From contig JAUIRK010000664.1 in assembly GCA_030549495.1 (NCBI GenBank), forward strand, positions 147,001 through 211,000: DNA of 64,000 nt, in the 5' to 3' direction. A program made the translations under genes and the position numbers. Below, piece after piece: positions 22,567-33,744 of this stretch (position 1 is its first letter; each line of letters starts with the position of its first letter). The notes beneath the pieces are model-generated. The model was not told the DNA's origin. It worked only from the letters and a program-made list of their open reading frames with translations, and made no database searches. The stretch comes from Nectonema munidae. Taxonomy: Eukaryota > Nematomorpha > Nectonematoida > Nectonematidae.

Positions 22567-24600
22567 TCCCCTCTACATGTAGTTTGTCTCCAAGAAACTT
22601 GGCTAAATGATGCATGTTCGAGTTTCTTTGAAATACGAGGTTATGATTTCATTTTTGTGCTTCCTAGGATTAGCTCACATGCTGGCCTTGCTTTTTATGT
22701 TCACAAGTCAATAACTTATACAATCCGAGTAACTGTTTTGAGATATTTACAATTTCTCTTATTTTATCTAATTCTAAACTACTGTCTCTTAATAATATTT
22801 ATAGGAAACCATCTTTATCTAATCAAGATATTGAGTCATTTTTTTCTGAGTTTGAAAAACTTTTATCTGGTTACAAACTTTGTAGCAAAACTGCAATTTA
22901 TTTAGGACATTTTAATTTTGATCTTTTCAAACATGATAAATGTAAAAATGTCAAAACCTTTCTCAATATTTTTTCTTTAAATGCCCTATCACCTTTAATT
23001 TCGAAATTAACTCGACCTATTAGTAGTTCGCTTATAGATAATATATTTTTTTCTGATTGCTTAATAAGGAAAAAAGCTTTTAACTTGTTATATGATATTT
23101 CAGATCATATCCCAATTTTAGTAACCTTAGATGTCTACCCATTGATGAAAAACTTTTTTTTCAAATCTAAGTTTAATGCTGCATCATATGTTAGGGATGT
23201 AAGTTCATTTAATTGGCACAATTTACTTGACAATTACATTAATTTCCCAAATCTTTGCGTCCATAAACTAAACTCTAAGCTTGTTGACTTATTAACAATA
23301 ACACACGTTATATTAAGTTTAAAAGAAATTCTAACTTTTATTATAATAACCCAATTAAATCATGGTACAAGAAGAAAATTTTGGATTTAATTAAAGAAAG
23401 AAATAATGTTTATAGGAGGTTAAAGAACTCATATTCTGATACATTCAATCCTACTTTAATTCTAATAATCTATTTTATCCTCTTCAGTTCGGTTTTCGTA
23501 AGAATTACAACACCCAGTCCCTACTTACACTTTATATAGATAACATTTTGAATACTCTTGAGTCCAATGAAGGAATGCTTTCACTGTTCTTAGATTTTAG
23601 TAAAGCTTTTGATAATCTTTCACACCAAATTTTATTTCATAAACTGTCTCTCTATGGAGTGCAAAGAAATTACTTGCTTCTAATCAAATCTTATTTGCTT
23701 AATCGTCAGCAGTATGTAACTTTGAATAAATTAAAGTCTAACGTTTCAACTATTAATATGGGGGTTCCTCAGGGTTCTATCCTGGGCCCTCTATTATTCC
23801 TGATTTTTATAAATGATATACATGTATCTAATTGCTGGCTGAAGTTTTATTGTTTTGCTGATGATGTGACAATAAACATCCCGTTTTCTATGGCAAATCC
23901 ACCCAAAAGTATGGACTTTTTCAACGATTATCTTTGGCCATTCTTTGAATGGTGTACTCAAAATTGCATGCATATAAATGTATCTAAGTCTAAAGCCATG
24001 CTCTTTGCAACTACGAATAGAAAAATTCCAACTGAGAATTTCAAGTTCGAAGTTGTTGAATATTATAAATTACTTGGTGTCATCATCACTGCAAATTGAA
24101 CTGGAAACAATATATCTCTTATGTCAATTCTATTCTGTGTAGTAATTTAGGCATTCTAAAACACAATAAGTTTTTGTTCCCGACCAAAATTAAATTAATA
24201 TTGTACAACTCCTTTTTTTTCCTTATCTTAATTACTGCATAGTTCTATAGGGTCATCAAAACCTTGAGCTATTAATAAAAACACAAAAACGAATTATATG
24301 CTATATAACTGGAAGTCATTACTTATCCCATACTAAACCCTTTATTTTTTAGAGAGAACTTACTAAAGGTTAATGACTTGTATGGGTATAATCTATCGAT
24401 GGTTACCTATAAACTTTTAAATGGATTTCTACATAACATATTTAATGAGTTTATTGTATTTAACTACATGAATCATGAATATAATCAACGAAATACCAAT
24501 TTATCACTTCCATCTTATTGTAAAAAATTATCTAAACAATCTATAAAATATAATTGCATAATATCTCTATTTTATTCCAGCTAATATGATTATTTTTACC
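22567..24600 (+). pseudogene. LINE ORF2 (endonuclease remainder and reverse transcriptase)
   Basis: From 22570 the frame reads VVCLQETWLND and GYDFIFVLPRISSHAGLAFYVH, endonuclease blocks II-III. SDHIPILVTL at 23100 is the endonuclease SDH motif. At 23480 a frame reads QFGFRKNYNTQS, the RT finger block. At 23548-24099 an open frame carries LFLDFSKAFDNLSHQIL, GVPQGSILGPLLFLIFINDI, FADDVT and the palm-thumb boundary (YYKLLGVI). The part between endonuclease and RT (23390-23470) is shortened. The FADD catalytic box is intact, but the ORF is broken in the endonuclease and downstream of 24100. Confidence 0.75.
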
Positions 24601-25127
24601 TCATATTTATCTTATCAATATTCTATATGATGTATTTCTATTTTATTGATGTAATATGGGTTTTATTCATATCAGCGCCTTGCATGGCCTTTTGAATTTT
24701 TCCCAAATATAAATATGCAATGTTTTTCTTTTTAAATTCTTTATTTAATTCTTTTTTTTTTATATGTTTAATGGTGTATTCCAATTTTATTTTATCAATT
24801 AATTTCTTCTTGTTTTTAATAATAAACGTTGGTATCGTGTTAATGAACTTAGAGCTAACAGTTGGAAATAAATTAGCAAATTACCTTGTAGGAATTCCCT
24901 AATGCAAACATAGTAAATTTAAACTCTTTTACAACGACTTACATTTTACGAAAAATTGTGTATAATTCAATTTGATTGCGTCTCCCACGGTAAGTTAAGC
25001 TGTGAAAAATTTTTGTGAACAAAATGTTAATTTCTGAATCATCTACTCAAGTGAGGCATTTTTATTTAAATTCATAAAAAGATTGATTAATAGAGATGAT
25101 AAATTTAATGCTAATACTCCACATAAG

Positions 25128-25790
25128 CATGGGCTTCGCTGATATCTTAAAAGTAGGGGGACCATCAAATTTTTTTTAAACTTACAAAATTAGATTTAAG
25201 AAAAATTAAACGACACATTCGTAATAACTAATACTTTTCAAATGTTTTTAAATATAAATATTTAAAAAAAATATACTTTTTTCCATATCTAAATCAATCA
25301 AAAATATTTATTTTGAAAAAATTTTAAATAAAAAATTAGAATTTTCCAAATAAATTTTCTCTTACATGTTTATAGCAAAGATGATTTGATATTTGTTTTG
25401 AAAGATGTGAATATATATGAATATACTCTTAAATATTCACTGTTGTCTAATTCAGACATTTCACAGATAATTGAATATATATATTCACATCTTTCAAAAC
25501 AAATATTAAATCGTCTTCACTATAAACATCTGTTTCTTGTGAAAAACACATTAGACATTTTTATAGGTATGACATATTCACATGACATGTTTTATAATGT
25601 GTATGCATACAAGATCTAAAATATAGCTCCTTTATATATATGCTGTGTCAATTTCTATTTATATATATAAAAAACTGGGAAAAATATCGCATGTTTCTTT
25701 GAAAAAGTGGAGGGGACTTTTCCTTTTTTTTCAAAAGTAGGGGGGGGGGTTATCTCCTAGTCCCCCCCCCTCCCTAAAATGAGGTCCCTG
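25128..25790. mobile_element. Non-autonomous hAT-type element with 8-bp target duplication
   Basis: The direct repeat CACATAAG flanks it on both sides (25120-25127 and 25791-25798). The ends are CATGGGCTTCG on the left and, on the reverse strand, CAGGGACCTCA on the right, which fits the loose CAGGG-type hAT terminus. It is 663 bp long with no transposase. It contains G9/C9 runs near the right end and a long hairpin at 25383-25512. Confidence 0.65.
25383..25512. repeat. Long inverted repeat (36-bp arms, 58-nt loop)
   Basis: The left arm 25383-25418 and the right arm 25477-25512 are reverse complements with a single mismatch. They share ATATTTGTTTTGAAAGATGT and GAATATATAT. Pairing extends a few bases beyond with one wobble. 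It lies inside the 663-bp hAT-type element. A transcript would fold into a precursor-like hairpin, but it may equally be a nested TIR element. Confidence 0.8.
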
Positions 25791-26672
25791 CACATAAGTA
25801 TGTATTAATTTTGGTTCTAGGAAAGCTATTTTCAATTTTAATGTCTAATAAGATATTGGTTTCAATAAAACAACAACGAAATTCTTAAAGTAAATGCTAG
25901 ATCCTACGCATCATTTAGCTGTTTATACATTTTACATATATATTATACTATTCTTAAAAACCATTATTTAAAAACTAAAAAATTTTCTCCACCCCTCCCC
26001 CCCCCCTCAAATTGTCCTTAGGCATCTGATAGATGTTAGAATTAGTTATAAAGAAGCCCTTCAAAAAAGTCTTAAAACTTTAACAAATTCTCAAGTATTT
26101 ACATTTAATAAATAAAATTTAGTTTATATAGTAAAATACTTTATTGAAAAAATATTTACATATTCATTCACGTTTACAAAATTTTTTATAAAAATTTAAG
26201 TTTTTACTTTTTTCTATTAATGCAAACTTTACAATTATATAAAGAAGATGTCTGCTATTAAAATTTACTAACGTAAATTCCCATATTTGTTAAATGTTTT
26301 TATTTAATAAGAAAATAATTTAAAATGTGGTCAGGTTTAAAGAGAACTTTTTTATAGCAAACAAAATAGCATTATGCTTATTCCCATTTTTATGACAAAA
26401 TTATGTGTAAAACGCCTTTATCCCTTTCAGGCACAGAAAAAGTTACGCAGTGAAAATGATGTGAAACCTTTTTAAAAAATGTTCCTGTAATATAACTAAG
26501 ACAAAACTGAAGCATTTTTGAAATTAAATGTCATTGACCCAGGAAATTGATATGGGACACCAGTGTCCCACTGTGCATATAAGGAAAAAAATTTTAAATT
26601 TTCAAAAAATATTTCATTTATTAGAAAATGGATTAAAAGTTTTAATGGTTGATACTTTTAAACTTTTTTTAG

Positions 26673-26795
26673 TAATGTTGCACTATGCGTGCATCGATAA
26701 ACGTCTTTCCTATGCAATTGGCTCTTTATCGATGCACGGTACTATCTTCATTTCATAGGAAAGACGTTTATCGATGCACGGATAGTGCAACATTA
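26673..26795. repeat. Near-perfect hairpin (42-bp arms) inside the piggyBac element
   Basis: Arms 26673-26714 and 26754-26795 pair with one mismatch in 42. The shared core reads GCATCGATAAACGTCTTTCC. The 39-nt loop carries another partial copy of the same motif (TTTATCGATGCACGG). The unit begins TAATG and ends CATTA, so it may be a TA-flanked mariner-type MITE of about 119 bp. Confidence 0.85.
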
Positions 26796-27232
26796 CGCTT
26801 TTTTTATCTAGGAGATATTTTTTACCAAGTTATCTTGTTAAATAGCCCTACAAATTTTTTAGTCTTAGTATCAAATGAAATTTGGGAAATGTGTTTTACT
26901 TTTCTTCTAATAAAAAATACTTTATTGAAAAAACTTGTTTTTAGTTTATAAAATCATAATTCTAAATGAAAGTTCAAAAAACAGATTCTATCTTTTTGTA
27001 CACAGAGAAACTTTTCACAGGCTCCACAAAAAATGAATGTTCTGCTTTCTCTTTTATTTTTACAACAAAATTAACATCTTTGTCTTCTCTCACTGAAATT
27101 AGGAATATGAAGGAAATCTTTTTCTTTTGAGGTGGAAGAAGACGGATACTTTCGGGATGTAAAGTTGTTTATCAATCGCGTAGCAATAACCTGCTTAAAT
27201 TCTATAAACGATTGACTATATTCACTATTTAA

Positions 27233-28617
27233 CTATTTGAAAACCAAATAAGAATTTATGAGAGATGCTTCAAACAAATCAAAAAAAATTCTTAGGTAAT
27301 ACTTATGTGTTGATCTATGATCATAATTGTAATAGCTTTTGTATTGATTGGACAAGTCTACTCCTCCCATATAACTATTGTAATTTGAGATCATAGTAGG
27401 TATTGTTTGAATAAAGCAATCTCCTTCTCCACGCTTTCTTTTTTTCTGAGCTTCATACCTGTTGGCTTCATAAAGTTTGATAGCACTGTGATTCCACGAG
27501 TGTCGAACCATTTTACAAACATTGATTTTACGATCAGCTGTTTGATGACAGTCAGCTTCACCTTTTTTCATTTTTCAAATCGCTTGGGAGTAGTTTTCTA
27601 TTTTCACGTATAATGCCAGTCGCCATAATACCTTTATCATGCAACATTTTCATAAGATTGACAGTAGTAAAAAAACTGTCGAAATACAGATGACAATCTG
27701 TGTGCAAAACTTTCTGTGATAACCGCATTACATTTTCGCCTAAAGAATGCTCGATGTCTTTTTCTCTACCAACGTAGGGTTCTATTTGATAAACGAAACC
27801 TGTAATACCAGCTCTGACCGAACATTTGAAACCCCACTTAATAGGTTTTGCTTTATCATACTGTTTCATACTACATTTGCTTTTAAATTTTATCATTCTT
27901 TCAATTGACTGATTTTTTTCTGGATAAAATATCTTTCCAAAAGCAGCATTATAATGTTTGAAAATCGACCTCACTTCATAAGCCCTATCACCATCCATTT
28001 GATCATTGTTTATTGAAATGAAAATAACGTTTGATTTCAGTAAATTTACTATGTCATGATATTTGAAATATAGCTTACATTTAAACTTTTGTTCTTAGAC
28101 TAATAGTTTCTTATGGTCGGAAGCCTATGAAAACCAAACACAAGATGCATCCCAATAAAAGCAGAAATTTCATGCTCATTGGTTGAAAAAACATGACCTT
28201 TCTGCTCAGCATATCTTTGAATTTCTACTAAATTTATCTTTTACTAATATATCAAAATTTGTTACTTTTTTGAACACAAAAAATTCGTCATGAGAAGAAT
28301 CTAACAGTTGTGAAAATGAATCCAAATATTTATTCAATAGGATTTTCTACAGATGGAGCACACTCATTTCGAATTATTGCAGTTCATTCAATTTCAGGAT
28401 TTTTCTCTTCTTCTTCATCTTGGAGAAAGGCTTCATTATTGGAAATTCTTACTGAGCTACATCCTGCTTCATCACCAGATATCAGAGCTTGAAGTTCATC
28501 ATTGTCCAACTTTAAAAATTCATCTTCTGAGTTTTCAGCGTAGATAATTTCAGTTATATCTTTTTTACTTATTGTCAATTCTCTTCCATTATGGTATATT
28601 TTACTTTTCAGAGACAT
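27233..28617 (-). pseudogene. piggyBac transposase (DDE_Tnp_1_7), decayed
   Basis: The N-terminal frame (28617-28384) is acidic and ends LQDEEEEKNPEIE, typical of these N-termini. After frame breaks at 28380-28000, the catalytic domain resumes with AAFGKIFYPEKNQ, ERMIKFKSKCSMKQYDKAKP and WGFKCSVRAGITGFVYQIEP. Next come LYFDSFFTTVNLMKML and GIMATGIIRENRK. After another frame change come SNYNSYMGGVDLSNQYKSYY and HKYYLRIFFDLFEASLINSY. The second and third catalytic Asp contexts (FDSFFT, MGGVDLSNQ) are present. At the first, where the family reads S-I-D-E-R-M, this copy reads S-I-E-R-M, so the Asp codon appears deleted. The frame ends at 27233 without a separate Cys-rich C-terminal domain being evident. 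Confidence 0.85.
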
Positions 28618-29028
28618 AAGAAGGATAAAAAGTAAAACTTGGTGATGAAGTTAAAAATTATGAACACTTCAGTTTTATCTACTCCTTTTTTTAGAGTTGC
28701 GAAAATTTGTCTACTATAAATGATAGATTCTCTTCTGCATTAACATCTGGGATGTGTGTTGCTAACAAGTCGTGCAGGTTCCACGGGATTCAATACAGAG
28801 ACACAAAATATAGAAAACACATATATCAGCACATTTGACAGCTAAAATTTTTTAAACTGCTGATATCTACTCTCACACAGGCAAGAGAAAAAAAGATTAG
28901 GATAGCTGTCAAATTTTAAAATATGTATCTATTATTTTTTGTGTCTTTGGATGTAATCTCTATTCACATCTTATAAAAATTTGTATTTATGTATCTTATT
29001 ATATGGACATTTATAATTGTTCCACAAA

Positions 29029-29388
29029 GGCATAATGGGACACTGAAGTCCCAAACAAAAAAGTAATTAAAAAAGAATTTTCAGGTAAAATTGCTGATTC
29101 TATAAAGAATACATTTGAAAAAACTTGTTTTAAAAAATTTTCATTAAAATACCGAATACTTAGCGTGTTGTATAAATTTAATGGTATCACTTAATAGTTC
29201 ATATTTTTTTCCACTTTATAAACAATTTTGAGAGAAAAATTTGAAAAAAATTTCAAAATTTTGATATAATTAAATTGAAATAAAGGTTATATTACTAAAA
29301 AGTTGAGTTAACGTGCAAGTAACTTGCTCATTTTTTTTTATTTAATTTTTTTGTTTGGGACACCAGTGTCCCATTATGCCTGAAAGGG
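29029..29388. repeat. Inverted pair of piggyBac right-end sequence
   Basis: GGCATAATGGGACACTGAAG at 29029 is the reverse complement, with few differences, of the terminal ACACCAGTGTCCCATTATGCC stretch at 29360-29380. The similarity runs into flanking AAACAAAAAA and TTTTTTTGTTT. The last 360 bp of the piggyBac thus form a foldback unit, probably a nested short derivative of the same family. Confidence 0.65.
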
Positions 29389-29674
29389 TTATGTGTACAT
29401 TTAAACATCCTCCTCTAATAAATTTGAATTCTCTCAATTCGATATTTTTATTTTTTAAGATTTTGATTGTGAGTAGATTTTTGATACTATTTTCTTATTT
29501 TGAAGCGAAATTTTTAAATGAATATTTAAAATCTAATTTTTTTTATATATTTATGTTTCATTTGATATAATAGTCAATCCGAATTAGAGCCATAGTTGAT
29601 GAGAGACATTAATATAGACAGGAGTTTAGACAAAGGTCCACAATTTTTCACTAATGTTTTCAATCCTAATAGAT

Positions 29675-31690
29675 CAGGAGCGCACATCCTTGAAATTATT
29701 CGGAGGGGCGGGGGGGGGCTTTCAAGCGTCTTCCAAAAAGGACAATTTCTGGATTCCTACTCCGCTCATTTATTCTATTTCATTCTTAATAAAGCTTAAT
29801 GTAAACTTTAACCACCGCCCTATTTAGCTTAACGTCAACAATGAATGAAGACTTATAAATACCAACTTGTATAACCAAACTTTCTCCCTTGAGATAGATG
29901 AGCATCATCTCCCAATTTTGTGTAGAAAAGGGGTAAAGATACTGAAGGATATTGAAAATTTTATTGGATGAAAAAAATCATTCATTATTTTTAAGTTGTT
30001 CCATTTCTTCTTCCTAAAAAAATCAGAATGTTTTATTGAGAAAAATAAATTAAAAAAACACATCCAAATTACATAACTTTTCTGAGATAATTTCTATCAA
30101 AAATATAAAACAGAACTAAAGTTACAAAACTGTGTATTAGAATTTTTTCATTCTTTTTAGTGTAATAAGTGTAAGTTAGTTAGACTCAAAAAAATGTATA
30201 AAATAAAGATAACGTTGTGCAAACAAAAATCAAACAATAAATTAAGATTGCATTACTTCATTTTTCTCAGCATCATTCAAATTAAATTCAGTTAAATTGG
30301 TGCAAGCTACAAAAAGTAAATTAACTTTTAATATTTTGAAATGATTTGCCCTTTATAATAACTTTTAAGGAGAAAAAAGCCTATCAGAAAAAGTTATAGA
30401 TCTTTAACAAAAACTAACAATTTTTACAGCATAACTTAAGTTTTTTGAAAACTAATTTGACGTATTACAGCATACTCTATGGGTGGCATGGCAGGTTGGT
30501 TGAGATGATGGACTCCGCACGGGAGCCTCTGGATTCTATTCCTCATCGATACGAATTCGTTCATAGTTTGACATAAGCGGTACATCAGTGCCTGGTCAAT
30601 GAAAACACATCCAGGGTACCTTTACCTTACCTTTTACTCAAAATTGAAAATTTGCTACATAATTAACATAAGAGAGAAAGGAGATAAAATAAACTAATAA
30701 AGAAATTTTCACTATTTTAAAATGAAACTGTCTGTTCTCAAAATAATTTCAAAATAATAGGAGGCATAAAAAATGAGATAGTTTATTTGATATTTTCAAA
30801 TTTTTATAAGCAGCAAAAGCCAACGTTGAAGTAACTAACCCTTATCGGGTGATTTGGTAACGCTTGTATTTTTTACATTTTGTAAGGAATCATAGAATAC
30901 AAAAAACGGTAGTTTAATCACTTTTCATAAAATTATTTAAATCTAAGAACAGAAAATAAAAAACAATTTAAACTAACATAAATCATAAAAATCATAGTAT
31001 ACAAGAACAAAAAAATCATTGCGTTTTTTGACTATTTCTTTCTACAAATAAAATTCTGACAGCTGTCATAAATAGATCAAGTACATTTTTAACAACTGAA
31101 ACATTTTGTTTCGATATTCTATTTTTATTATAATAATCAACAAATTTTCGTAAAAAAATGATTTAATTAATTATGTACAGTGTTACTAACAAAATTTAAC
31201 AATCGAACATTATAAAAAAAATAGGGTAGTTTTGCTTTTAAACGGAATAGCTAGTCAAAATATTCATTCCCAAATACCTATTGTAGAAAAAAATTTCTTG
31301 ACTCGAAAAAATTAGTTTTAAAATGTTACGAACGTACTGATAAAGATTAAAAGTGACCTTTGTTGAAAAAAATTTTTAACGCGAGTCTGATAATATTCAT
31401 TGATAAAAAATTGTAACGATTGAAAACTTTATTTTTCTCTCATTTAAAAACATAAACAAATTTTCATTTTTGCAAAATGTTTGGCGTATTAAGTAATGTT
31501 AAAAGTAAAAATTCGAAAATACAATATGAAAACTTCAAATTGTGAGAGCCAATGGTGAGATTGGGAACTGACAGTGCAAGTGTAATGTCGAATAATAATG
31601 GTGTATTTATTTTAAAATAAATTTTAAAAATTATATAAAAAAAACGTCCACCCTTCCCCTTTTGAAAAATTTCGAGAATGTGCGCCCCTG
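29675..31690. mobile_element. Inverted hAT-like termini about 2.0 kb apart
   Basis: The left end reads CAGGAGCGCACATCCTTGAA and the right end, on the reverse strand, CAGGGGCGCACATTCTCGAA. Both continue with AATTNTTC and a G-rich stretch, giving roughly 30 bp of terminal similarity. No matching 8-bp target duplication was found and the interior has no transposase. These may be the ends of one old non-autonomous element or two separate end fragments. Confidence 0.45.
30481..30640 (+). mobile_element. tRNA-derived SINE
   Basis: The head resembles a tRNA gene: GGGTGGCATGGCAGGTTGGT gives an A-box-like segment, CTCCGCACGGGAG an anticodon-like stem, and GGATTCTATTCC at 30531-30542 a degenerate B box. 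The body continues TTCGTTCATAGTTTGACATA and AGCGG. The body matches a second copy at 34628-34652, which supports a dispersed SINE rather than a tRNA gene. The anticodon arm is not good enough for a functional tRNA. Confidence 0.6.
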
Positions 31691-32495
31691 ACATCAATAT
31701 CTATACATTTTTAAAGATAATATAAGTTTGAAACGCAATAAAAAATATATAGTAGTTAATTGGATGAACACTTACATAAATAATGAAAGGGTGGTGATTC
31801 TATTGAAATTCCACAATAGTTATTTACAACGTAGTCGTCTTCAATGAACAAGATTATCACGTTTCAAGAATCCATTGTAAAAAATAATTTTTATAGAACT
31901 AAGCGAAAAAGCACAGAACGATAAGCGAAAAGATGGATTGGTAAAAAGCATGAAATAATTTGGTCTGAAAAATGAAGATGTTCAAGATAGGTGCAAATGG
32001 AGACAACGGATCAGGGCCACCTACCCTCTACTTGGGAAAAAGGTGTAGGCGAAGATGATTGACATCTGTCGATTATATTGTGTAACTAATAGGGTACTAT
32101 TAGTTCAAATGAGCATCTACTCTAAATATTTTTTATAGCAACAAAAATTTAATAAAAAATTTTCAAAACTTTCCTAATTAAAATTGGAAATTTTATTTCA
32201 AAGCAAAGCAAAGCTCCGTGAAACATTTATATTAATGCTTTGAATATCAAAGTGTTAGTTTTAATAAAATTTGAGAATTCAAGTTTGAGGAAGCCTGAAC
32301 AAAGGCAGGGATATTATTGCACGCTTCTTCTAATCCATTATTTGGTAAGGAAATCAAGTGAATACATACTTATACCTGCTAGGATTGAAAACAGTTAGGG
32401 AAAGCTAATAAAAGATATTGTTTTATTATCATTATTTATTAATTTAAGTGCAAAAATCAAGGCACCTCCCAACACACCAAATAAATTACTCATCC

Positions 32496-32985
32496 ATGAA
32501 GAAGGGAAAGAAAAGAGCCAGATCGCAAGATGAAGTCGTAGATTCCAGAAGTGAAGTGAACTCTCACGCGAATATAACAAATGGAAGGGAGGATGAGAAA
32601 GTGGAAATCATTTCAAAGATAATGCCCACCTTCAAGGCAACCAGTGAGAACAGGAGGTGCTTAGTTCTCTTGCTTGAGCACGCCTTTTTGGAGTCGGTGA
32701 AAGTTGGCAAAGACTTTGAGCTGCTGAATTCCGACAAACACCGAGGCATTGCGAAGAAGTTCAATCGGGATCCCGCTTCCTTTCGACCAGACATCACGCA
32801 CCAATGCCTTTTGATGCTGCTGGACAGCCCCCTGAATCGCGCTGGTCTCCTTCAAGTCTTCATTCACACAAGCAAGAATGTCTTGATTCGTGTCAATCCA
32901 CACACTCGCATTCCCCGCACATTCTACAGATTTGCCGGCTTGATGGTCCAGCTTCTGCATAAGTTCAGCATTCACGCTGATCAAA
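32496..32985 (+). CDS. EMG1: EMG1/NEP1 18S rRNA pseudouridine N1-methyltransferase, exon 1
   Basis: Emg1/Nep1 is a SPOUT-class enzyme of the nucleolus. It methylates N1 of a specific pseudouridine in 18S rRNA and is needed for 40S subunit assembly. This exon encodes a lysine-rich N-terminus (MKKGKKRARSQDE) and then the conserved core: LVLLLEHAFLESVKVGKDFE, LLNSDKH, RPDITHQCLLMLLDSPLNRA, GLLQVFIHT, VNPHTRIPRTFYRF and GLMVQLLHK. An in-frame ATG at 32448 would add 16 residues; the ATG at 32496 fits the usual start better, but both are possible. The exon ends GATCAAA before GTAAAT, in phase 1, and joins exon 2 as D-Q-N-G-E-K. The two exons give 261 residues, close to the family's 240-250. It stands alone on the plus strand between transposon-rich regions. 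Confidence 0.93.
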
Positions 32986-33113
32986 GTAAATTAGAACTTT
33001 GCTTTTAAGACATTTTCTTTGTAAAGTGAACACCATCGGGGAAAAATCAAGTTCTACTGCCTGACACCTCATCCATCTATTCAAAAAAGATCTGCCTTTT
33101 TAAAACTTTTTTA

Positions 33114-33607
33114 CGGTGAAATCTGGTTATAACAAACTAGGAATAGTGAGTGGCGGCCAATTTTAGTTCGTTGAATCAGAAAGCACATAAAATAGACAAA
33201 AATTTGTGAATACATATAATTATTCAGTGAATATAAAAGTCATAAATACAAAAATAAAATTATTACGAGTCTTTAACAAAGCCTGTGACCTTCTGCTATT
33301 TTAAAACACTGTAGGGCTTCGTCATAATATCATCTGTTAACTCCTCAATACGATTGAAATAAAGTTCTTCAAAAGCCTTGGTTAAACCACTCTTTTAAGC
33401 ATGCGATACCTTACAACACTTTCGTAAACTTCCGTGGTTTGGGGGAGCTATGCTATATCAGGTTAATTTATGATGACTTTGTGGCTTGAGGGCCTAGGAA
33501 ATTAGTACGCCATATCTGGAATTTCGTTATAAGTGGTTTAATGCATAATAAAGTGGAGATATTGTGATTAGGCAAGCAAATTGTTTCGTTATAAACAGAT
33601 TTCACTG
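33114..33607. mobile_element. Tigger/pogo-like MITE in the EMG1 intron
   Basis: The inverted ends are CGGTGAAATCTGGTTATAAC on the left and, on the reverse strand, CAGTGAAATCTGTTTATAAC on the right. TA lies immediately outside each (33112-33113 and 33608-33609). The CAGTGAAATCTG terminus with a TA target is typical of Tigger-like Tc1/mariner MITEs. The element is 494 bp long with no coding frame. Confidence 0.75.
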
Positions 33608-33744
33608 TATCTAACTTAAATCTAATTTTATAATTAAGTTCTTAGCTGCAAGCCTACTGGATAAAACGACATCACTACCAAAATGGCCACACTTCCTATC
33701 CAAAAAAAATTTCAATTTCAACGTATATTTTGTAAATTAATTAA

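Larger units (their letters stand above)
20220..24640 (+). mobile_element. LINE (Jockey/CR1-like) with ORF1 and EN-RT ORF2, interrupted by another element
   Basis: ORF1 (20259-21260) has a coiled-coil-like N-terminus and CCHC knuckles. ORF2 starts near 21420 with LNILSLNIQSLR, the first endonuclease block, and resumes after an insertion with VVCLQETWLND at about 22570. The RT occupies 23400-24100, and a C-terminal tail extends to about 24600. No poly-A or target duplication was confirmed, so the end coordinates are approximate. Stops and frame changes are scattered through both ORFs, and the copy is inactive. Confidence 0.75.
26422..29388 (-). mobile_element. piggyBac element with both termini and TTAT flanks
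   Basis: The left end is CCCTTTCAGGCACAG and the right end, on the reverse strand, is CCCTTTCAGGCATAA, giving a terminal inverted repeat of about 12-13 bp. TTAT flanks both ends as a direct repeat (26418-26421 and 29389-29392), where piggyBac normally leaves TTAA. Subterminal palindromes GGGACACCAGTGTCCC occur near both ends (26554 and 29358). The transposase lies inside on the minus strand, and a 123-bp hairpin sits between the left end and the transposase C-terminus. Total length is 2,967 bp. Confidence 0.8.

Noticed and set aside
30481-30553. Functional tRNA gene
   Set aside because: The A and B boxes are degenerate and the same body recurs at another locus, so it is a SINE head.
29675-31690. 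Single complete hAT element
   Set aside because: The inverted ends match, but no 8-bp duplication is present and there is no transposase, so I list only the paired ends.
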